A program made the translations under genes and the position numbers. Of a stretch of DNA of 64,000 nucleotides, positions 39,272 through 49,679 are shown in pieces (the first letter of the stretch is position 1; each line of letters starts with the position of its first letter). This DNA is from Bacillus atrophaeus (GTDB taxonomy: Bacteria; Bacillota; Bacilli; Bacillales; Bacillaceae), in NCBI RefSeq assembly GCF_001584335.1, contig NZ_LSBB01000020.1:248001-312000 (forward strand), written 5' to 3'. The notes under the pieces were generated by a model. The model saw only the letters and a program-made list of their open reading frames with translations, did not search any database and was not told the DNA's origin.

Positions 39272-39666
39272 AATGATCGTTCCTCCGCTTCTGTCTGATT
39301 CACCATATGCCTTGCTGTCAATTCCAGCCGCCCGAACAGGAATTCACGAATGTCCCCTTCTAAACCGACATGGTCCATTGCATCGCTCATACAGCTGAGC
39401 CATGCATCCGCCCTCTCATGCGTGATGGGAAAAGGAAGATGACGTGCTCTGAGCATCGGATGGCCGTGTTCTTCAGTATAAAGAGGCGGTCCGCCTAAAT
39501 ACTGAGTCAGAAATTGCTTTTGTTTTCTGGCCGTTTCTGTCAAATCGCTCGGAAATATCGGCTTCAGCAAAGGATGAGACGCGACACGCTCATAAAAAGT
39601 ATCAACAAGTTGCGATAGAAGTTCTTCTCCAATCGCTTCATAAGGTGCGTTAAACGATTGTCCCAT
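39268..39666 (-). CDS. yjbI: Truncated hemoglobin YjbI
   Basis: 132 residues, the group II (trHbO) truncated-globin size. It shows the typical QFLTQYLGGPPLYTEEHGHP segment with the Tyr and Trp/His haem-pocket positions and the proximal histidine in MLRARHLPF. It lies upstream of yjbH in one operon; yjbI's globin is linked in B. subtilis to peroxidase-like protection of the TasA matrix protein, from memory. Confidence 0.92.
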   Translation of the reverse strand: MGQSFNAPYEAIGEELLSQLVDTFYERVASHPLLKPIFPSDLTETARKQKQFLTQYLGGPPLYTEEHGHPMLRARHLPFPITHERADAWLSCMSDAMDHVGLEGDIREFLFGRLELTARHMVNQTEAEERSF

Positions 39667-39901
39667 GTTGACTACTCCTTTAAATATGGCTAATAGGAAT
39701 CATAATTCCTATTGCGAAAGTACATGTAGTGTTTATTATTTTCATCTACCATTTATTTTAGCAACAAGGCCTAATTTCTACAAACAAACTGCCTTTTATG
39801 CGCTCAGGGTTTGCCTGATGTGCCGGAAAATCGCACAGTACCGCGCTTGTATTTCATATCATATCACATTAAATTCATGAATGTGTAAGATTTCACTCCG
39901 C

Positions 39902-39935
39902 AAAAAAACCAGAGGGCTCATAGCCGCTCTGGTTT
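39902..39935 (-). terminator. Terminator of cwlQ
   Basis: On the minus strand AACCAGAG pairs with CTCTGGTT and a run of T follows; the stem overlaps the stop codon. Confidence 0.8.
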
Positions 39936-40644
39936 AGGCGTAATAGTTCGCAGTGACTTTTTTTACGTAGTTTTGAGTTTCCTTAAAAGGAGGAATGCCG
40001 CCGTATTTATCCACATTTCCCGGTCCGGCGTTATAGGCTGCCAAAGCCATGGAAACATTTCCGTCATATTTGGACAGCATTTGCTTCAAATATTTTGTTC
40101 CGCCCTCTATATTTTGCGCGGGGTCAAGCGCGTTTGACACGCCGAGAGAGCTTGCGGTTGACGGCATCAGCTGCATGAGTCCCATGGCGCCTGAGCCGCT
40201 TACGGCTTTGGAGTTGAAGCCTGATTCCTGCTGTATCACCGCGCGAATCAGGTTTTCATCAACACCGTGTTTGTCCGCCGCTTTTTTAATGGCGCTGTCG
40301 ATTGAAAAGTCGCCTTTTGTTGAGGAAATTGCGGCTGTATTTGCCGCTGAGCTGCTTACGGCTTCCGGTGCGCTTTCTTCTATATTCGGCGTGCTGCCTG
40401 ATAAAGAGCCCAGCCCGTTAGATGAAAGCACTGCCGGCGACAGCCTATAAAAACTGTTTGCCTGTGTTTGCAGATTTGATGCCAAGGACGCGGACTGCGG
40501 GCTTATGTTCTGTGTATACTGGCTGAGCAAAGAGCTGAAGTTTGAAAGCGGGCTGCCTGAGGCTTGAGTGCTCCCTGTATTTGTGCTGGCGATTGATTGT
40601 AATGCCTGAAGCTGAAGCAGAGCCGCCCAATTCGTTACGTTCAC
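39934..40644 (-). CDS. cwlQ: Lytic transglycosylase CwlQ (YjbJ)
   Basis: 236 residues from a GTG behind AAGGTGGAATG. The SLT domain occupies about 115-236: the catalytic glutamate in [12 protein letters not shown], then [10 protein letters not shown] and [14 protein letters not shown]. The N-terminal 110 residues are Ser/Ala/Gln/Asn-rich and low complexity, with no clear signal peptide. B. subtilis CwlQ has both muramidase and soluble lytic transglycosylase activity. The published B. subtilis protein is shorter in my memory, which may reflect start choice. Confidence 0.9.
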   Translation of the reverse strand: MNVTNWAALLQLQALQSIASTNTGSTQASGSPLSNFSSLLSQYTQNISPQSASLASNLQTQANSFYRLSPAVLSSNGLGSLSGSTPNIEESAPEAVSSSAANTAAISSTKGDFSIDSAIKKAADKHGVDENLIRAVIQQESGFNSKAVSGSGAMGLMQLMPSTASSLGVSNALDPAQNIEGGTKYLKQMLSKYDGNVSMALAAYNAGPGNVDKYGGIPPFKETQNYVKKVTANYYA

Positions 40645-40658
40645 TTTGTCATTCCACC

Positions 40659-41231
40659 TTATAATGACTTTCGTTTTTGTTCATAAAAACGGAAGATTTT
40701 ATTTTTTGTTTCACGCTGAGGAATGCTGAACTGCTGAAGAAGCTTTTCGAAAGCCATTTTGCCTTCATCCCAGTCTGCTGCTTCGAATTCCAATTCAAAA
40801 TCCTCTTTATTTAAATATCGGCTGTGGTCTAAAACTATTAAGCCCTTTTCGGATTCTTTTTCTGCCCGATTTGTGGCAAGCGACCCAAAATAGCGGATCG
40901 CCTCGCAGTCAACCTCAAGCTGGACGAGCTGCTCCTGAACAGGGCCGGCCGGAACAATGAATTTCTCAAATTCTGGCACTTCCGTTAACGCTTGATGGGT
41001 TTCTAAAAGTCCGACGGCTGCCGGTTCTTTTAACGTCAGCACATACCGGCCGTTCTTTTTACGGATTCTCAGGGCTGCACCCTTATGTTTTAGCGCAAAG
41101 CTTTTTGTATCAAAATAGTGGTTCTCCTGTAAAACAAAATCCTCATTGTCTAGCTGGTAAGCTTGTGTCAGTTTTTCAAACTCGTTTTTTGTGAGCAGAT
41201 TTTTAAATTCAATTTCAATTTCCTGGGCCAT
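40659..41231 (-). CDS. yjbK: CYTH-domain protein YjbK
   Basis: 190 residues. Begins [13 protein letters not shown], the ExExK signature of the CYTH triphosphate tunnel fold; basic and acidic strand motifs follow ([25 protein letters not shown]-like LIVLDHSRY). CYTH proteins hydrolyse inorganic or organic triphosphates or polyphosphate. It starts the yjbK-cwlQ pair on the minus strand, 14 bases apart. Divergent from yjbL. Confidence 0.9.
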   Translation of the reverse strand: MAQEIEIEFKNLLTKNEFEKLTQAYQLDNEDFVLQENHYFDTKSFALKHKGAALRIRKKNGRYVLTLKEPAAVGLLETHQALTEVPEFEKFIVPAGPVQEQLVQLEVDCEAIRYFGSLATNRAEKESEKGLIVLDHSRYLNKEDFELEFEAADWDEGKMAFEKLLQQFSIPQRETKNKIFRFYEQKRKSL

Positions 41232-41355
41232 ACTTTTCTTCCTTTCCGCACTGTAAATCGTATTTTTACTATTATCTCTTTAGATGTTACGTTTATCAAT
41301 ATTGATCTTGATATGATAAAATAAATCTGTACTTTGGTGAAAAAAGGAGAGCATT

Positions 41356-41724
41356 ATGCAAAAGAGAATTGAAATCATGAATGCAACATTAACGGATGAT
41401 CAGCTTCGCTTTACATGTCAGGCAGAGGGAGATGAAGCGGAGCGCAAGGCGTCAGGTCAAATGCTTGTTGATTCTGACCACTTTGCTTTTGTATACATAC
41501 TTGAATTGGCTGATTCATTTGAATATGTCATTATAAAGGAAAATGTATGGCCGGAACTGAAACAGGCCCACAGTGACAGGAAACCGGTATTTTTAGAAGC
41601 GGGGAGCCAAATGATAGAGCTGTCAGGCCTGCATGAGGAACTTGAATACCTTTTAGAAAATATTAAAGATAATGCAAATTACGGTGAGGAAATGGAAGAA
41701 AAAGTGAGAAGTGTATTCCTCTAG
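41356..41724 (+). CDS. yjbL: Conserved protein YjbL
   Basis: 122 residues, acidic, with no membrane segment. Always placed before the small alarmone synthetase gene in the B. subtilis group. The ATG follows AAAAGGAGAG. It precedes sasB by 33 bases and so likely begins the yjbLMNO operon. Function unknown. Confidence 0.82.
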   Translation: MQKRIEIMNATLTDDQLRFTCQAEGDEAERKASGQMLVDSDHFAFVYILELADSFEYVIIKENVWPELKQAHSDRKPVFLEAGSQMIELSGLHEELEYLLENIKDNANYGEEMEEKVRSVFL

Positions 41725-41757
41725 AAAAAACTAGGGTCCGGAATTGGGGGATGTAAG

Positions 41758-42393
41758 ATGGATGACAAACAATGGGAGCAGTTTTTAGTGCCGTACCGCC
41801 AGGCAGTAGAGGAATTGAAAGTGAAGCTGAAGGGAATCAGAACACTTTATGAATATGAGGATGACCATTCGCCGATCGAGTTTGTGACAGGCCGGGTGAA
41901 GCCGGTGGCAAGCATTCTGGAGAAAGCCAGACGGAAAAGCATCCCATTACATGAAATTGAGACTATGCAGGATATTGCGGGCCTTAGAATTATGTGCCAA
42001 TTTGTGGATGATATTCAAATGGTAAAAGACATGCTGTTTGCAAGGAAAGATTTCACTGTCGTGGATAAGCGTGATTATATCGCAGAGCATAAAGAAAGCG
42101 GGTACCGCTCCTATCACCTTGTTGTTTTATACCCTTTGCAGACGCCCGCCGGTGAAAAACATGTTCTGGTTGAAATTCAGGTCCGCACGCTTGCGATGAA
42201 CTTTTGGGCGACAATTGAGCATTCATTAAATTATAAATATAGCGGAAATATACCTGAAAAAGTAAAGCTGAGGCTTCAGCGGGCTTCGGAAGCGGCATCC
42301 CAGCTTGATGAAGAGATGTCTGAAATCAGAGGTGAGATTCAAGAAGCTCAAGCAGCCTTCTCAAGAAAGAAAAAAGGCAGTGAGCATCAATAA
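41758..42393 (+). CDS. sasB: Small alarmone synthetase SasB (RelQ/YjbM)
   Basis: 211 residues. Single RelA/SpoT synthetase domain without the hydrolase half: PIEFVTGRVKPVASILEKARRK for ATP, QDIAGLRIMCQFVDD, and the G-loop YRSYHLVV, with EIQVRTLAMNFWATIEHSLNYK. It makes ppGpp/pppGpp and in RelQ acts as a tetramer under allosteric pppGpp control. In an operon with nadF, 18 bases on. Confidence 0.95.
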   Translation: MDDKQWEQFLVPYRQAVEELKVKLKGIRTLYEYEDDHSPIEFVTGRVKPVASILEKARRKSIPLHEIETMQDIAGLRIMCQFVDDIQMVKDMLFARKDFTVVDKRDYIAEHKESGYRSYHLVVLYPLQTPAGEKHVLVEIQVRTLAMNFWATIEHSLNYKYSGNIPEKVKLRLQRASEAASQLDEEMSEIRGEIQEAQAAFSRKKKGSEHQ

Positions 42394-42411
42394 GAAAAGG
42401 GGGAAGAAGAC

Positions 42412-43212
42412 GTGAAATTTTCCGTATCGTCAAAAGGAGACAGCGTGTCTGACACGCTGAAAAGCAAAATACAGGCGTATTTATTGGATTTTGATATGGA
42501 ATTGGATGAAGACGAACCTGAAATCGTAATTTCTGTCGGCGGAGACGGAACGCTGCTTTATGCCTTCCACAGATACAGCGAACGTTTGGACAAAACGGCT
42601 TTTGTCGGTGTCCATACCGGCCATCTTGGGTTTTATGCAGATTGGGTTCCCCATGAGATTGAAAAGCTTGTTCTTGCGATAGCGAAAACGCCTTATCATA
42701 TTGTGGAATACCCAATACTCGAAGTAACTGTCAGATATCATGAGGGCGAGCGGGAAGAGAAGTATCTGGCGCTGAATGAATGCACCATTAAGAGTATTGA
42801 AGGCAGCCTTGTGGCTGACGTGGAAATAAAAGGGCAGCTATTCGAAACCTTCCGGGGAGACGGTCTCTGCCTGTCAACGCCATCGGGCAGCACCGCTTAT
42901 AATAAAGCGCTGGGCGGAGCGATCATCCATCCGTCTATCAGAGCCATCCAGCTTGCGGAGATGGCATCTATTAATAACCGTGTTTTCCGTACGGTAGGCT
43001 CGCCGCTCCTTCTTCCCGATCACCATACTTGTGTGATCAAACCGAGAAATGAGGTTGATTTTCAAGTCACCATCGACCATCTGACGCTCCTTCATAAGGA
43101 TGTGAAATCCATCCAATGCCGAGTGGCTTCTGAAAAAGTAAGGTTTGCAAGATTCCGTCCGTTTCCATTTTGGAAAAGGGTGCAGGATTCCTTTATCGGT
43201 AAAGGCGAGTAA
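42412..43212 (+). CDS. nadF: NAD kinase
   Basis: 266 residues. Phosphorylates NAD to NADP. The glycine-rich [12 protein letters not shown] motif, the conserved NECTIKS stretch and [26 protein letters not shown] are all present. Corresponds to B. subtilis NadF (PpnKA, YjbN). The GTG at 42412 follows GGGGGAAGAAG. Confidence 0.96.
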   Translation: MKFSVSSKGDSVSDTLKSKIQAYLLDFDMELDEDEPEIVISVGGDGTLLYAFHRYSERLDKTAFVGVHTGHLGFYADWVPHEIEKLVLAIAKTPYHIVEYPILEVTVRYHEGEREEKYLALNECTIKSIEGSLVADVEIKGQLFETFRGDGLCLSTPSGSTAYNKALGGAIIHPSIRAIQLAEMASINNRVFRTVGSPLLLPDHHTCVIKPRNEVDFQVTIDHLTLLHKDVKSIQCRVASEKVRFARFRPFPFWKRVQDSFIGKGE

Positions 43213-43226
43213 AGCGAGGAAATATA

Positions 43227-44123
43227 TTGAAGAATTTTTTTATTCGGAAAGAGATCAGTTCTGCTGATGAGGGCATGACGGTAAAAGAATACGCCGGAAA
43301 GATGGGGATTTCAAAACGTATGCTGACGGATATTAAATTCGGAGGCGGAGATATTCTCATTAACGGCGGGCACGTCACAGTAAAATATGTACTGAAGCTT
43401 GGAGACACACTGGTGTTCGAGTTTCCCGAGGAACAGGTGAGCGAGTCTCTTTTTCCAGAGCCGGTTCCGCTGCATGTGTTGTATGAAGATGACCATGTGC
43501 TTGTGATTAACAAACAGCCGTATGTTTCATCTATACCTTCCAGAGAGCACCCTTCCGGAAGCATCGCAAACGGCATCCTCGGCCATTATAAGAAAAACGG
43601 CGTGCGTGCTACGGTTCATCTTGTCACTCGGCTTGACAGAGACACATCGGGTGTGATGCTGATTGCGAAGCATCGGTTTGCACATTCCATTTTGTCAACG
43701 GGGCAAAAAAACGGACTGGTCAAAAGGCGCTATCTCGCAGTTGTGCACGGCAGCATGGAGCAAGCTGAAGGCACGGTTGACGCGCCGATCGGCAGAAAGC
43801 CGGACAGCATTATAGAACGAATGGTCACACCCGGCGGACAGCGGGCTGTTACTCATTTTCAAGTCAATGAAAAGACAAACGGCTTAACATCGGTGACATT
43901 GCAGCTTGAAACGGGAAGAACCCATCAAATCCGTGTTCATATGAGCCATCTCGGCCACCCTTTATGCGGTGACACGCTGTATGGGGGAACAAGGCAGAAG
44001 ATCAGCAGACAGGCCCTCCACAGTGAGAGGCTGTCCTTTATCCACCCGCTGACGGATGAAACGATGGTCTTTTATGCCCCGGTTCCGCAAGATATGCAGC
44101 AATTAATAGAGGAAAGCCGTTAA
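43227..44123 (+). CDS. yjbO: RluD-like ribosomal pseudouridine synthase YjbO
   Basis: 298 residues from a TTG behind GCGAGG. An S4 RNA-binding stretch (about 20-75) is followed by a pseudouridine synthase domain with the catalytic aspartate in VTRLDRDTSGVMLIAK and the RTHQIRVHMSHLGHPLCGDTLYG ending motif. It should modify 23S rRNA or tRNA uridines. Last of the yjbLMNO run, before a shared terminator. Confidence 0.93.
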   Translation: MKNFFIRKEISSADEGMTVKEYAGKMGISKRMLTDIKFGGGDILINGGHVTVKYVLKLGDTLVFEFPEEQVSESLFPEPVPLHVLYEDDHVLVINKQPYVSSIPSREHPSGSIANGILGHYKKNGVRATVHLVTRLDRDTSGVMLIAKHRFAHSILSTGQKNGLVKRRYLAVVHGSMEQAEGTVDAPIGRKPDSIIERMVTPGGQRAVTHFQVNEKTNGLTSVTLQLETGRTHQIRVHMSHLGHPLCGDTLYGGTRQKISRQALHSERLSFIHPLTDETMVFYAPVPQDMQQLIEESR

Positions 44124-44166
44124 CAAACGCTTCTCTCAATGTACGGCGGCCATCCTTCAAGGACAA

Positions 44167-44208
44167 AGAAGCCAGGGCATTCTCAATGCTCTGGCTTCTC
44201 TTTTTTTT
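44167..44208. terminator. Terminator between yjbO and prpE
   Basis: GAAGCCAGGGCATT pairs with AATGCTCTGGCTTC, then CTCTTTTTTTT on the plus strand; it also sits at the end of the converging prpE. Confidence 0.85.
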
Positions 44209-44941
44209 ACTGTTCGCGAAAACGTGATTCATCATACGGCATTGAGCTTTCAACGGAGACAGTCTCATGTTCAGGAAACCGGAAAGCTGTCAGCTGATTT
44301 CCGAATACACAGCCAGTGTCAATATTAATAGTGCGATTGACGATTCTCGGTTTTTTTACCGGGGTATGGCCGTACACCACCCACGCTTTGCCATTATATG
44401 TTGCGGCCCAATCTCTTCTTACGGGTCTTCCATCCGGCAGTGTTTCACCCGTTACATCTCCATACAGGACAAAATCCTTTACTTTTCTTGATTGTTTACC
44501 GATATCGTCAGCCTTTATGCCAGCATGGGCGACAACCAGATCTCCGTTATGTAAGATGTCGTAAAGCGGCGCCTTTTCATATAATCTGATAAATTGCTCC
44601 TTCACCGCCGTCCTGTCCTCATCGGAAAGCTGCTTGAGCTCGGCCTCGGTTGTTTCAAGTCCGTGCATGACTTTAACGGGATTTCCTTTTAAAAAACGGT
44701 ATAGTTTATTGCAATGATTTCCCGGGACATAACGGACTGCGTCTTTCTCATACGCTTTTGCCACAAATCGAACAACCTCGATTGACTTTGGCCCTCTGTC
44801 TGTCAGATCCCCTGCGAATACGAGCATTCTGCCGTCAGAATGGACAGGCACCCCGTTTTGGATGGTGTAGCCGAGTTTTTTGATCAATGCGATCATTTCA
44901 TCATAACATCCATGAATATCACCGATTACATCGTAGGCCAT
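44207..44941 (-). CDS. prpE: PPP-family phosphatase PrpE
   Basis: 244 residues. Metal-binding motifs of the PPP superfamily are present: [20 protein letters not shown], and PGNHCNKL. The B. subtilis enzyme is a diadenosine tetraphosphate hydrolase and protein phosphatase tied to spore germination. Monocistronic on the minus strand; upstream is the 244-base leader shared with the divergent yjbQ. Confidence 0.93.
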   Translation of the reverse strand: MAYDVIGDIHGCYDEMIALIKKLGYTIQNGVPVHSDGRMLVFAGDLTDRGPKSIEVVRFVAKAYEKDAVRYVPGNHCNKLYRFLKGNPVKVMHGLETTEAELKQLSDEDRTAVKEQFIRLYEKAPLYDILHNGDLVVAHAGIKADDIGKQSRKVKDFVLYGDVTGETLPDGRPVRRDWAATYNGKAWVVYGHTPVKKPRIVNRTINIDTGCVFGNQLTAFRFPEHETVSVESSMPYDESRFREQ

Positions 44942-45185
44942 TTTTAGATCCTCCTCATGTTATTTTATTTATTATGAAGCAAATTCTCGTGACTCATCAC
45001 ATCGCTTTATGTGCAAATTATAGAAAGAAATTGTATTTGATAAAAGAAATAAGCCTTATCACTTTTTTTTCATGTCTGACCTTGTTAAAATCACGTTATG
45101 TTTTTTTAAAAAAGGTTCCGTTCGTGCTTGTGTAAACTCACTTTATCCTGGTTTTGAATGGTTTCTTAAAGGAGGTTTTTTATAT

Positions 45186-47030
45186 ATGGAGCATACATCT
45201 GTCGCTTCTTTAGTTGTTGTACTTGTAGTCGCATTTTTAACTCCGATTCTTTTGCATCGTTTTAAGCTCAGTATCCCCGTGGTAGTAGCTGAGATTATCA
45301 TGGGGCTTATTATTGGAAAAAGCGGCTTTAATTTAGTAGTAGAGGGTGATACGTGGCTTGAAACGCTCTCTGTGCTTGGATTTATCTTTTTAATGTTTTT
45401 AAGCGGGCTGGAAATTGATTTTTCGTCTTTTGAGAAAGGCAAGAAAAAACAATTTCTCCCGAACGGCAAGGAGGCACCGAATACATTTAAAACAGCGTCT
45501 GTCATCTTTCTCGGCATCTTTGTTTTATCTTTGGCGCTGTCGTACGCATTTGTGCTGGCCGGGTTTATTGATAACGCCTTTTTAATGACGCTGATTATAT
45601 CAACCATTTCTTTAGGCGTTGTTGTGCCGACTTTAAAAGAAGAGCGGATTATGAATTCAAATATCGGGCAGATCATTTTGCTTGTGGCTGTCATTGCTGA
45701 CTTGGTTACTATGATTCTTCTCGCTGTTTTTGCTTCTTTGTACGGGAACGATAATGGTAACATGTGGCTCTTAATGATTTTGTTTGCAGCCGGAGTTGTA
45801 CTTTATTTCTTCGGGCGAATCTTTAAGCACCGTTCTTTCGTGGAGTCGATGTCAAAAGGAACGATCCAAATCGGCACACGTGCGATTTTTACGTTGATTA
45901 TCGTCCTCGTCGCATTGTCTGAATCACTTGGAGCTGAAAATATTCTCGGCGCATTTTTAGCCGGTGTGCTTGTTTCTCTGCTTTCGCCGAACAAAGAGCT
46001 GGTGCAGCAGCTGGATTCCTTCGGCTACGGCTTTTTGATTCCGATTTTCTTCGTGATGGTCGGTGTTAAATTAGACATTTGGTCGCTTTTTCAGGACCCA
46101 TTGATTTTAATCATGATTCCGCTTCTCTTAATCGCGCTGCTATTGAGCAAAATCCTTCCTGTCCTTTACTTGAAAAAATGGTATGACAACAGGACGGTAT
46201 GGGCATCGGGCTTTTTATTGACGTCTACGCTTTCTCTTGTCATTGCGGCTGCGACGATTGGAGAACGCCTGCATATCATCAGCCCGAATATGTCTGGGGC
46301 GCTGACTTTGGTTGCTGTCATTGCAAGCATTATAACGCCTGTCGGCTTTAAGAAATTGTTTAAAAGAGAAGAGGAGCCGGAGGAGAAAAAGACCATTACG
46401 TTTATTGGCGCCAATCAGATGACGCTGCCGGTAACATTGGAATTACCTGAGGAAGAGTATGAAGTCAGGGTGGTCCACGTATATCAGGAAAATGCGGAAG
46501 AAAAGCTGTCAGACTCTGTTTTCAGCGTGGAAACCATTTCTGATTATGAGCGTGAAACCCTTGAGTCACATGGGATATTTGAGACGGATGTCCTCGTGGT
46601 GGCGACAGGTAATGAAGATGTAAATGCTGATATTGCTCTTTACGCCAAAGAAAAAGGAACGGAACGGGTAATCGCAAGCGTCGGCTCAGTTGAACATGAA
46701 GCTGAATTAAAGGAGGAAGGCATCAATACATTTTCAATTTTGCTTTCTACTAAGACACTGCTGCGTGCGCTTATCGAAGCTCCGGGTGTTATGAAGTTGC
46801 TCACAAACCAGGAATCTTCGCTGTACCAAATTAATATGGAAAACAGCAAATACGATGGTGTCATTTTGCGTGAATTCCCTCTAACGGGAGATGTCATTTT
46901 TGTCAGGATTTTCAGAGGAGTGGACAGCATTGTTCCCCATGGAGATACAAGGCTTCAATCAGGTGACCGTCTGATCGTGACCGGATCACGTAAGTATGTG
47001 ACGGAAATGAAAAGAACACTGGAAGGATAA
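45186..47030 (+). CDS. yjbQ: CPA2-type cation/proton antiporter with TrkA-C domain, YjbQ
   Basis: 614 residues from the ATG at 45186 behind AAAGGAGGT, matching the B. subtilis length; the longer frame from 45072 lacks a ribosome site. About twelve membrane segments in the first 400 residues with the antiporter core (GIFEVLF-type LSGLEIDFS, LGAENILGAFLAGVL), then a TrkA-N-like Rossmann part and a TrkA-C domain at the C-terminus (DVIFVRIFRG...GDRLIVTGS). Likely K+ or Na+/H+ exchange. Confidence 0.88.
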   Translation: MEHTSVASLVVVLVVAFLTPILLHRFKLSIPVVVAEIIMGLIIGKSGFNLVVEGDTWLETLSVLGFIFLMFLSGLEIDFSSFEKGKKKQFLPNGKEAPNTFKTASVIFLGIFVLSLALSYAFVLAGFIDNAFLMTLIISTISLGVVVPTLKEERIMNSNIGQIILLVAVIADLVTMILLAVFASLYGNDNGNMWLLMILFAAGVVLYFFGRIFKHRSFVESMSKGTIQIGTRAIFTLIIVLVALSESLGAENILGAFLAGVLVSLLSPNKELVQQLDSFGYGFLIPIFFVMVGVKLDIWSLFQDPLILIMIPLLLIALLLSKILPVLYLKKWYDNRTVWASGFLLTSTLSLVIAAATIGERLHIISPNMSGALTLVAVIASIITPVGFKKLFKREEEPEEKKTITFIGANQMTLPVTLELPEEEYEVRVVHVYQENAEEKLSDSVFSVETISDYERETLESHGIFETDVLVVATGNEDVNADIALYAKEKGTERVIASVGSVEHEAELKEEGINTFSILLSTKTLLRALIEAPGVMKLLTNQESSLYQINMENSKYDGVILREFPLTGDVIFVRIFRGVDSIVPHGDTRLQSGDRLIVTGSRKYVTEMKRTLEG

Positions 47031-47033
47031 ACC

Positions 47034-47061
47034 TTGACCAAAAATGGATTCATGTTAATAT
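47034..47061 (+). promoter_or_regulatory. SigA promoter of the ten-thi operon
   Basis: TTGACC, 16 bases, TAATAT, about 35 bases before the TPP riboswitch. Confidence 0.65.
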
Positions 47062-47094
47062 AGAGGTGCAGTAAAAATTAAAATATAATTGTAT

Positions 47095-47190
47095 GACCAC
47101 TAGGGGTGCCCTTCAAAAGGGCTGAGATAAAAGTGAGACTTTTAGACCCTCATAACTTGAACAGGTTAAAACCTGCGTAGGGAAGTGGAG
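47095..47190 (+). promoter_or_regulatory. TPP riboswitch (thi box)
   Basis: The thi-box core is clear: ACTAGGGGTGCCCTTC, GGGCTGAGATAAAAGTG, then AGACCCTCATAACTTGAACAGG and TGCGTAGGGAAGTGG, which together form the TPP-binding fold. A terminator hairpin follows 35 bases later, so TPP should cause premature termination. Confidence 0.96.
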
Positions 47191-47223
47191 CGGTATTTGG
47201 GTTATTTTATCTATGCAAATTCC

Positions 47224-47258
47224 AAACCACTTTTCCTTCCGGGAAAGTGGTTTTTTTA
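47224..47258 (+). terminator. Riboswitch-controlled terminator of the ten-thi operon
   Basis: AAACCACTTTCCTTCC-type stem: AAACCACTTT / AAAGTGGTTT closing CCTTCCGGG, then TTTTTTT. It is the off-state of the TPP riboswitch. Confidence 0.88.
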
Positions 47259-47280
47259 TTTTTCAGACTGGGGGAATGAC

Positions 47281-47991
47281 ATGATGAAGTTTTCGCAAGA
47301 GTGTCGTCAGGCAGCAGCAGAATGGTGGGATGGAAGCTTTGTCCATCCGTTTGTGCAGGGAATTGGTGACGGGAGCCTCCCGATTGACCGGTTTAAATAT
47401 TATGTTCTTCAAGACTCTTATTACTTAACGCATTTTGCAAAGGTCCAGTCGTTCGGTGCTGCATATGCCAAGGATCTTTTTACGACGGGGCGAATGGCAA
47501 GCCACGCGCAAGGCACATATGAAGCGGAAATGGCGCTGCACCGTGAATTTACAGAGCTTTTGGAAATCAGTGAAAAAGAGCGTGAGGAGTTTAAGCCGTC
47601 TCCTACTGCGTATTCTTATACATCTCATATGTACCGTTCGGTGATGAGCGGGAACTTTGCGGAAATTTTGGCTGCTCTTTTGCCATGCTATTGGCTTTAT
47701 TATGAAGTGGGCGAGAGGCTGCTTGAATGTGATCCGGGTCATCCGATTTATGAAAAATGGATAAATACCTATGGCGGCGACTGGTTTAAACAGCAGGTGG
47801 AAGAACAGATTAACAGATTAGATGAATTAGCGGAAAGCAGCACGGAGGAAGTCCGCGCCAAAATGAAAGAGAATTTTGTCATTTCCAGCTATTACGAGTA
47901 CCAATTTTGGGGAATGGCCTACCGGAAAGAAGGCTGGTCGAACAGCGCCGCAAAAGAGGTGGAGAAACTTGGAGCTGCACGCGATAACTGA
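47281..47991 (+). CDS. tenA: Thiaminase II (aminopyrimidine aminohydrolase) TenA
   Basis: 236 residues from the ATG at 47281 behind CTGGGGG. All-helical TenA fold with the catalytic cysteine in [11 protein letters not shown] (residue 136), the active-site tyrosine-rich segments SYTSHMYRS and the C-terminal [14 protein letters not shown]. It salvages the pyrimidine of degraded thiamin by hydrolysing the aminopyrimidine to HMP. First gene of tenA-tenI-thiOSGFD. Overlaps tenI by 23 bases. Confidence 0.96.
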   Translation: MMKFSQECRQAAAEWWDGSFVHPFVQGIGDGSLPIDRFKYYVLQDSYYLTHFAKVQSFGAAYAKDLFTTGRMASHAQGTYEAEMALHREFTELLEISEKEREEFKPSPTAYSYTSHMYRSVMSGNFAEILAALLPCYWLYYEVGERLLECDPGHPIYEKWINTYGGDWFKQQVEEQINRLDELAESSTEEVRAKMKENFVISSYYEYQFWGMAYRKEGWSNSAAKEVEKLGAARDN

Positions 47992-48586
47992 TAATTGCCA
48001 GCGTGTTGAACATCTTGCGGCTTCGATCATTGCCGTTAAAGATGAGGTTGATTTCATTCATATCAGAGAACGGTCAAAATCGGCTGATGATATCCTGAAG
48101 CTGCTTGAGCTTATTTATCAAGGCGGTGTTGAGAAGCAAAAGCTGATTGTGAATGATCGGGTGGATATTGCGCTCTTTGCCAATATTCATCGTGTTCAGC
48201 TGCCGGGCCATAGTTTTTCGGCAAAACGGGTGAGAGCGAGGTTTCCCCATCTTCATATCGGACGGTCTGTTCATTCGCTTGAAGAAGCCGTTCAAGCAGA
48301 ACGTGAAGATGCGGATTACGTGCTGTTCGGGCATGTATTTGAAACGGAATGCAAACAAGGTTTAGAAGGCAGGGGTGTACAGCTCTTGACAGAAATAAAA
48401 CAAACGCTTGCGATACCGGTGATTGCATTAGGAGGTATAACGCCCTCCAGGATACCCGAAGTGAGACAAGCCGATCCTGCGGGGATTGCTGTCATGTCCG
48501 GAATATTTTCAGCGCCGGATCCTTTGGAAGCCTCCAGAAGCTATTCCCGCAAGCTAAAGGAGAACAAGTATGAAAAGGCACTATGA
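47969..48586 (+). CDS. tenI: Thiazole tautomerase TenI
   Basis: 205 residues from a TTG at 47969 behind AAGAGGTGGAG within the end of tenA; this reproduces the B. subtilis length, whereas the ATG at 47876 would add an unrelated sequence. ThiE-like TIM barrel, but used as the tautomerase that converts the thiazole phosphate carboxylate made by ThiG to its aromatic form. Motifs [14 protein letters not shown] and GIAVMSGIF are typical. Confidence 0.94.
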   Translation: MELHAITDNCQRVEHLAASIIAVKDEVDFIHIRERSKSADDILKLLELIYQGGVEKQKLIVNDRVDIALFANIHRVQLPGHSFSAKRVRARFPHLHIGRSVHSLEEAVQAEREDADYVLFGHVFETECKQGLEGRGVQLLTEIKQTLAIPVIALGGITPSRIPEVRQADPAGIAVMSGIFSAPDPLEASRSYSRKLKENKYEKAL

Positions 48587-49679
48587 TACAGTCATCATCG
48601 GCGGCGGGATCATTGGTTCAGCCATCGCTTATCATTTGTCAAAAGAAAAGCAAAAAACGGCTTTGTTTGAGAGCGGAACAATCGGCGGAAAAACAACGAG
48701 CGCAGCTGCGGGAATGCTTGGAGCTCACGCCGAGTGCGAGGCGCGGGATGCGTTTTTTGATTTTGCCATGTACAGCCAGCGTTTATATCAGGCGCTTGGA
48801 GCCGAGCTGAACGAACGGTCAGGCATTGATATCAGACGGCACAACGGCGGAATGTATAAGCTGGCGTTTTCAGAAGAAGACGTCGCTCGTTTACGGCAGA
48901 TGGACGATTTAGACTCCGTCAGCTGGCATACAAAAGAAGAAGTGCTGGAGAATGAGCCGTATACGTCAAAAGAGATTGCCGGAGCCAGTCTGATTAAAGC
49001 TGATGTCCATGTTGAGCCTTTTTACGTATGCAAGGCTTACGCCAAAGCGGCAAGGCTTTCAGGGACTGAGTTGTATGAACACACATCCGTTACGGAAATA
49101 AAGCGGGACGGAGATGCCGTCTGCATCACAACGACGGCCGGTGAAGTCTATGCGGATCATGTTGTCGTGGCGAGCGGGGTATGGAGCGGGCAGTTTTTTA
49201 AGCAGCTCGGTCTGAACCAAGCGTTTTTCCCTGTTAAGGGAGAGTGCCTTTCTGTCTGGAATGACGATTTTCCGCTTACGAAAACACTTTATCATGACCA
49301 TTGCTATATCGTTCCGAGAAAAAGCGGCAGATTGGTCGTGGGGGCGACAATGAAACCGGGGGATTGGAGTGATAAGCCGGAACTTGGCGGACTTGAATCC
49401 ATTATGCAGAAAGCAAAAACAATGCTGCCGGCTATCCAATATATGAAGGTAGACCGTTTTTGGGCTGGTCTGCGGCCGGGAACTGGAGACGGCAAACCTT
49501 ATATCGGCAGGCACCCGGAGGATAGCAGGATTCTATTTGCCGCAGGCCACTTCAGAAACGGAATTTTGCTGGCTCCGGCTACTGGTGAAGTAATTTGCGA
49601 TTTGGTCATGGACAGAAAGGTCAATCAAAAATGGATAGACGCGTTTAGAATTGATCGCAAGGAGGCGGTTCAGGCATGA
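48570..49679 (+). CDS. thiO: Glycine oxidase ThiO
   Basis: 369 residues. FAD-dependent oxidase of the DAO family, with the nucleotide-binding [16 protein letters not shown] at the N-terminus and the flavin-side ending [12 protein letters not shown]...[14 protein letters not shown]. It makes dehydroglycine for thiazole synthesis in aerobes. Starts inside tenI and overlaps the thiS start. Confidence 0.95.
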   Translation: MKRHYDTVIIGGGIIGSAIAYHLSKEKQKTALFESGTIGGKTTSAAAGMLGAHAECEARDAFFDFAMYSQRLYQALGAELNERSGIDIRRHNGGMYKLAFSEEDVARLRQMDDLDSVSWHTKEEVLENEPYTSKEIAGASLIKADVHVEPFYVCKAYAKAARLSGTELYEHTSVTEIKRDGDAVCITTTAGEVYADHVVVASGVWSGQFFKQLGLNQAFFPVKGECLSVWNDDFPLTKTLYHDHCYIVPRKSGRLVVGATMKPGDWSDKPELGGLESIMQKAKTMLPAIQYMKVDRFWAGLRPGTGDGKPYIGRHPEDSRILFAAGHFRNGILLAPATGEVICDLVMDRKVNQKWIDAFRIDRKEAVQA

